A stretch of DNA of 64,000 bases from Sternotherus odoratus. Taxonomy: Eukaryota; Chordata; Testudines; Kinosternidae. A model generated the notes under the pieces. The model saw only the letters and a list, made by a program, of their open reading frames with translations. It did not search any database and was not told the origin of the DNA. A program made the position numbers and the translations under genes. Numbering within the stretch: the first letter of the stretch is position 1; each line of letters begins with the position of its first letter. The DNA lies in the NCBI GenBank assembly GCA_032164245.1, contig JAVMKO010000002.1, positions 59,801,840 to 59,865,839 of the forward strand, written 5' to 3'. Positions 59,776 to 64,000 of the stretch are shown one piece after another.

Positions 59776-60506
59776 TGGAAGTATCCATGTGAATAAAATT
59801 AAAAAGTTGCAGGTTAAAGGCTTTAGATTATGTTCATTTTGTTCATTATATGATGATGAACACACATACGATTTTTATTAAGTGTCAATTTTGCACTTCT
59901 ACATTAACTCTCATTCAGAGCACAGAGGTCCCTTACCACTTCCTTTGTGATCTTCAGACTCCTGCCTTTATTAGTACAAATTCTTATACAAATGTTTTAA
60001 GAATGACAGTTCTCCTTCTTAAACACTGATTTCTTTAATCAACTACATAATACATGTCTCCAAGAAGAAATGTGTAATATCTTCCTGATATTAATTCAAC
60101 TCCTCTCTAGAAATCCTCAAAGGATTATGATGAGAAACTTGATTATAGTCAGACTATCTCTTAAAGTCAAGGCAAACAGTGGAAGTATCATTATAACTCA
60201 AATAAGGCAGATGTAAGTTCTTAATTATTTTGCTCATTATATTAATCTTTAATTGCAGACTCATCAGTTAGGAAGTTTCAGGCACCTGTGATGATAGCTT
60301 AAAACATGGACCATTAAGAAATGTAACAGCACATTAAATTGTGCTTATTATGCAAATGATTGTAAAGGTCAGAGATGGTTATCTGTTTCATAAAATAGGA
60401 ACAATGCTGTTCAAGCATGCACAAAGCTGGTAAATTAGTTAACTGTTCTGATAGGTACATTACGCTTCATCACTTCAACTTGCCTCTAGCAACAGTAAAC
60501 TAAAAG

Positions 60507-60640
60507 TATGTCTACATTTGGAGCCAGGGGTCTGATTCCCAGCTCAGGGAGATATACTCATGGTAGCTTTCATGGAGCTAGTGTGCTAAAAATAGTTGAA
60601 TAGCTCTGTCAGAACCTTTCCTGGCTGCAGTGAGAGGCTC
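60507..60640. mobile_element. MITE fragment (GTATGTCTACA end)
   Basis: AGTATGTCTACATTTGGAGC, GATTCCCAGCTCAGGGAG, ATACTCATGGTAGCTTTCAT and GAGCTAGTGTGCTAAAAATA follow the pattern of a turtle MITE related to 1310-1583. The right end was not found. Confidence 0.5.
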
Positions 60641-61984
60641 CAGTAATGTGAAGCTGCCAAAGCCTTTGTGCATAGCCCCCCAGCTGCTAGAGTCTTGTTG
60701 GGGTGGTGGTGGTTTATAAGGGTTCAGGCATGTATTTATGCTCCTAAGCAGTGGCTCACCAACTACACTGCTGTTTGCACCTGTGCTAGGGAAGCATGCA
60801 ATATTTACTCTACACGCCGCCATAAGGAGTGTGCAGAGTTCAAAGTACCCTTTGTAAGCTGGTTGACTTTTATACCCACACTTTTTAGTAAGTCACTAAA
60901 ACTGTCCCCAGCTTTACATTTCAGCTTTGCTGAAATTCTTATCTTTGGATTCATCTACTCACACGATGACTACTGAAAATCCTTTCCCTGTGGCATCACC
61001 AGTTCTATTCCTATTCCAGCTGCCTTTTCTGTATGATGCCCACATTTTCACAGTACATGTAACGAAGTATTACATATCACCACATTCTCAATGACTCAAT
61101 CACCATGCTCAGTACTTTGATGCTATTCAGTAAAACTATGTTTCCCTGCAGTATGCTTTTTAGCATTCTATTGCAGTAAAGGATCTTCACATTCGATGGC
61201 TGTCCAGCATATGGTAAATGCAGTCAGCTCTGCATGTAATGTTCTCATGTCTAGGGAGCTAATAAAGTTAATTATTCAAAAGCACCAAGCTTAGCATTAG
61301 CACCATTGTAGATGGCTTTCTGATTTCCTCAATCACTTATTTCACTCATTATTCCACATATTCTTTCCAGGACTTCTGCTGCAATATGTGATACATCTGT
61401 TCCACCAGTCATTCAGATGGAGATATTGTTCTAAACACTGGATGCTAAAATGTTCCATGAACATTTGAACGATTTAAATGTACATTTTATAAAAGGGAGA
61501 AACATACTTTTTATTGTAAAGTACCACAGTTATCACCCTCTAATACTGCATTTACAATATTAATACTACATTCTTTAGGGAGGTTATTTTAAAAATACCA
61601 TAGAACTTTTCTTGGAAGGGCAGCTATAAATGTAATTTGTAAACTCAAGTTTTCTAGTGTTGTAAATAGTTATATTTTACATTCTACACTGTTGCCTTAT
61701 TCTTTACTCTTTGTAAAAAAAGTTCTAATTTTATAGTTGAGCCAAACCGATATGGTAAAATGTATTATTCCTGGGACTGAAATGAAATTCCAAAGGTTGA
61801 ATAAAATTCAGATATTGTCTGATATTGTGTCTAAAGAAAAATACAGTAAACTTCAGACTTCTCTTCACTGCGTGGTTAGCTTGAGTTATACCTCAAGTGT
61901 TGCCCCAACCTGACTTCAGTCCAAACACAAAAATCTCTATCTCGAGTTACATGGGCCTGGATCCACACAGGGAATGGGCAGAAT

Positions 61985-62400
61985 TGTCTCTGAGGTATGG
62001 CAAATTGAGTTGACTGCCCTGGGCCCCATGCTAGGGGCACCTGCGCTTTGTGAGGGAGTGGGCAGGGGGCAATGAGGAGACCCCTTACCAGCCTCCCCCT
62101 CTCCCCAGTGCCTACTGTTGATCAGCTGTTTTGTGGCATCTGGAGGTGCTGGGGGGAGGGGAGAAGAGCCAGGGTACGGCACGCTTGGGGAAGGGAGCAG
62201 AATTAGGCAGAGAAAAGATGTGGTGGGAAAAGGTGGGGAAGGGAAAGAAGGGGGTGTGAAGAAGCAGGGTCAGGGCAGGGTCTTGGGGGAAAGGGTGAAG
62301 TGGGGGAAGGGCCTCGGCAGAGCTGGTGAGGAGCAACCCTCCCCCCCAGCAGAAAATCACTGGAACATTAGGACTGCTTTAGCTTGGCTTGGTATATAAC
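61985..62400. repeat. G/purine-rich repeat-derived block
   Basis: A G-rich stretch with GTTGATCAGCTGTTTTGTGG and AGGTGCTGGGGGGAGGGGAG, flanked on the left by GACTGCCCTGGGCCCCATGC. It recalls the GC-rich interiors of non-autonomous elements such as those at 2166 and 3443, but no ends could be found. The frames on both strands are composition artefacts. Confidence 0.35.
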
Positions 62401-64000
62401 AGCCCTTAAGGAACCACTTCGCTGGCCAGGATTGCTAGAGAACATTGCACACCAGCTCCAATCCCTCCCCATCCCAGAATGATCCCTGGTCCAGTAGTGG
62501 GGGATAATGCCTTGGAAGTCACTATGGGCCAACAGAAGAATCCTCAGCTGCTCCCTTAAGGCAGCTTTAAGCTCCCTACACAATGGTGCTGTTTCTATGC
62601 AAACAAGATTTAGGAGGTATTGAGGATCTGGCCCCTAATACTTAAATAAGGTGTATGACGAGAAGGTCAGAGGAGGAGCTCTCTGCTCCCTTTCTTGGTA
62701 TAAATGTGAAAGTTCTGCCATAGAAAGATTCATTTGCACTGACTATTTATCCACAGTGTCTCTAGTGACACTTGGGAGGTCATGACTATACATGAAATTG
62801 GATTTTAAGGGGTAGTGAGCTCCCAGAGATAGTCCAAGTAAGGAAACAGTTCTTACTGTGTGGCAAAGATCTCATTTCCAAGCAATCAGGACTCTGCCCA
62901 GAGTCCTAAGTTCATAAGGCTCCTCTTCTGTGAGGACTTTGCAGTGAGCAATGACACAGACGACAACAGCAGGGCTAAGTAGACTCTGATGAGGCTCCAC
63001 CTAACCAGCATCTTAAACAAGAAGACTCATTAAAATGGCTTCATTTCCAGGCAGGGAGATCTCCTGGGACTGGAGACAGACCTTCAAAAAGACACTTGGA
63101 CTACATCTACTTGCTGGTCTAAATCATGAGTTTCATTGGTGGATTGCTGAGGCAATGCAGACACCTCTTACCTTGGGGAAATTCTCACCGGCTGCCAAAG
63201 TAACTGAAGGGAGATGAGGTATTTTTCTCTTTATTTGTATAATTATATATATATTCTGGTTATAAAACATAAGTTCTGTGCTTTGTTTTCCCTCGTCTAT
63301 GGACACTGTTTCCTTTCTCCTAATAAAGATGTCCTTGTTTTTACACAGTGCTGGCAAGTTGTCAAGTTTAACAAATTGTTTTAGCTGAAAACAAACAAAA
63401 AATCAGAAAAAATCTCAATGTTTCATTTTGACTAACAAAATGGAACATTTTCTTTTTTATTTGAAAATACTTTTTGTTTCAAATGTTGCTGAAATTTTAT
63501 TTGAAAAAGTTTAAAACTCTCAGGAAGTTTAGTGTTTTGAGTCAAACAAAATATTTCATTTGACCCAAAATGAAATTTCTCTTTTTTCCTTTTATGGTTT
63601 GCCCATTTCTTTTCTTTTGGGTTGACTCAAATGACTGATTTTTCTTTCAATGTTGTTGTTCGGCCAGCAAACTGAAAAATCAATTATTTCTACAGCTGTA
63701 GCACAAAGTGCCCTTACCTCCAAACGGCCTCTAAATTCAGTGGAAGAAAGTGCCCACTTGCTGCTGTTCAGCTGGAAGAGTTGTGAATGCTCATTACCTG
63801 ACATGATTAACTGTATCTTGAAAGCACCACTCTGAGCTAGAACAAAGTGGACCTGCATTTCCCCTTTGGCATCTCTGAAGGTGTTAATTCCTCAGATAGG
63901 GAGACCTCCCAATGCACCACAGGGTGCAGTGTCCCCATGTGACCATCACATTTTCTTGGCTGATATAAAGAAGAGGGCATGGATTTACTTCTCTCAAACT
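62401..64000. other. Intergenic stretch to window end, no recognised feature
   Basis: No exon, RNA gene or bounded repeat recognised. A T/A-rich tract with repeated AAATGAAA/TTTCATTT-type words lies at 63370-63600, giving weak local inverted repeats. Confidence 0.4.

Noticed and set aside
63370..63600. Possible regulatory palindrome region
   Set aside because: Repeated AAATGAAA/TTTCATTT words in AT-rich DNA give weak inverted repeats expected by composition.

Overview
This window is vertebrate nuclear DNA: AT-rich, intron-dominated, with spliced exons far apart and dense transposon relics. The repeat set (CR1 LINEs, MIR, a tRNA-derived SINE, an RTE-type LINE, many short Harbinger/hAT/Tigger-like MITEs and a non-autonomous Helitron) suggests a non-avian sauropsid, most likely a turtle. 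That assignment rests on recognising the repeats and was not tested.

One protein-coding gene can be followed. From 1778 to 35290 on the + strand lie the last five exons of a peroxidasin-family gene, closest to PXDNL (peroxidasin-like). They are the end of the haem-peroxidase domain (1778-1986), a linker exon (2082-3062), a coiled-coil-like exon (18535-18673) and two exons of the C-terminal von Willebrand C (VWC) domain (32143-32256 and 35114-35290). The peroxidase exon is intact. Everything beyond it is damaged: the linker exon has an in-frame TGA and is split by an 843-bp TA-flanked MITE, the first VWC exon has an in-frame TAG, and the last exon has lost a conserved cysteine. Splice sites and phases remain consistent. 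The gene has either lost its C-terminal oligomerisation/VWC module or is a pseudogene.

The introns hold a truncated riboflavin kinase retrocopy (12270-12509), a complete non-autonomous Helitron with a G-rich minisatellite inside (16440-17389), a MITE whose core is a 43-bp tandem array folded into a long palindrome (14561-14982), two copies of a Tigger-like MITE with different numbers of internal repeats (19180 and 34174), an RTE LINE 3' end (20737-21375) and a decayed Ty3/gypsy gag-pol on the minus strand (25845-27180). There are also several MIR, CR1 and SINE copies.

From 35291 to 64000 I see no exon. This part looks like intergenic DNA downstream of PXDNL. It holds a 1.6-kb fold-back hAT element with a perfect 8-bp target duplication (36389-37997), two TSD-flanked SINE-like insertions, a solo-LTR-like block (47723-48586), and a SINE insertion folded into a perfect 40-bp hairpin (59116-59243). 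No RNA gene, CRISPR array or prokaryotic feature was seen.
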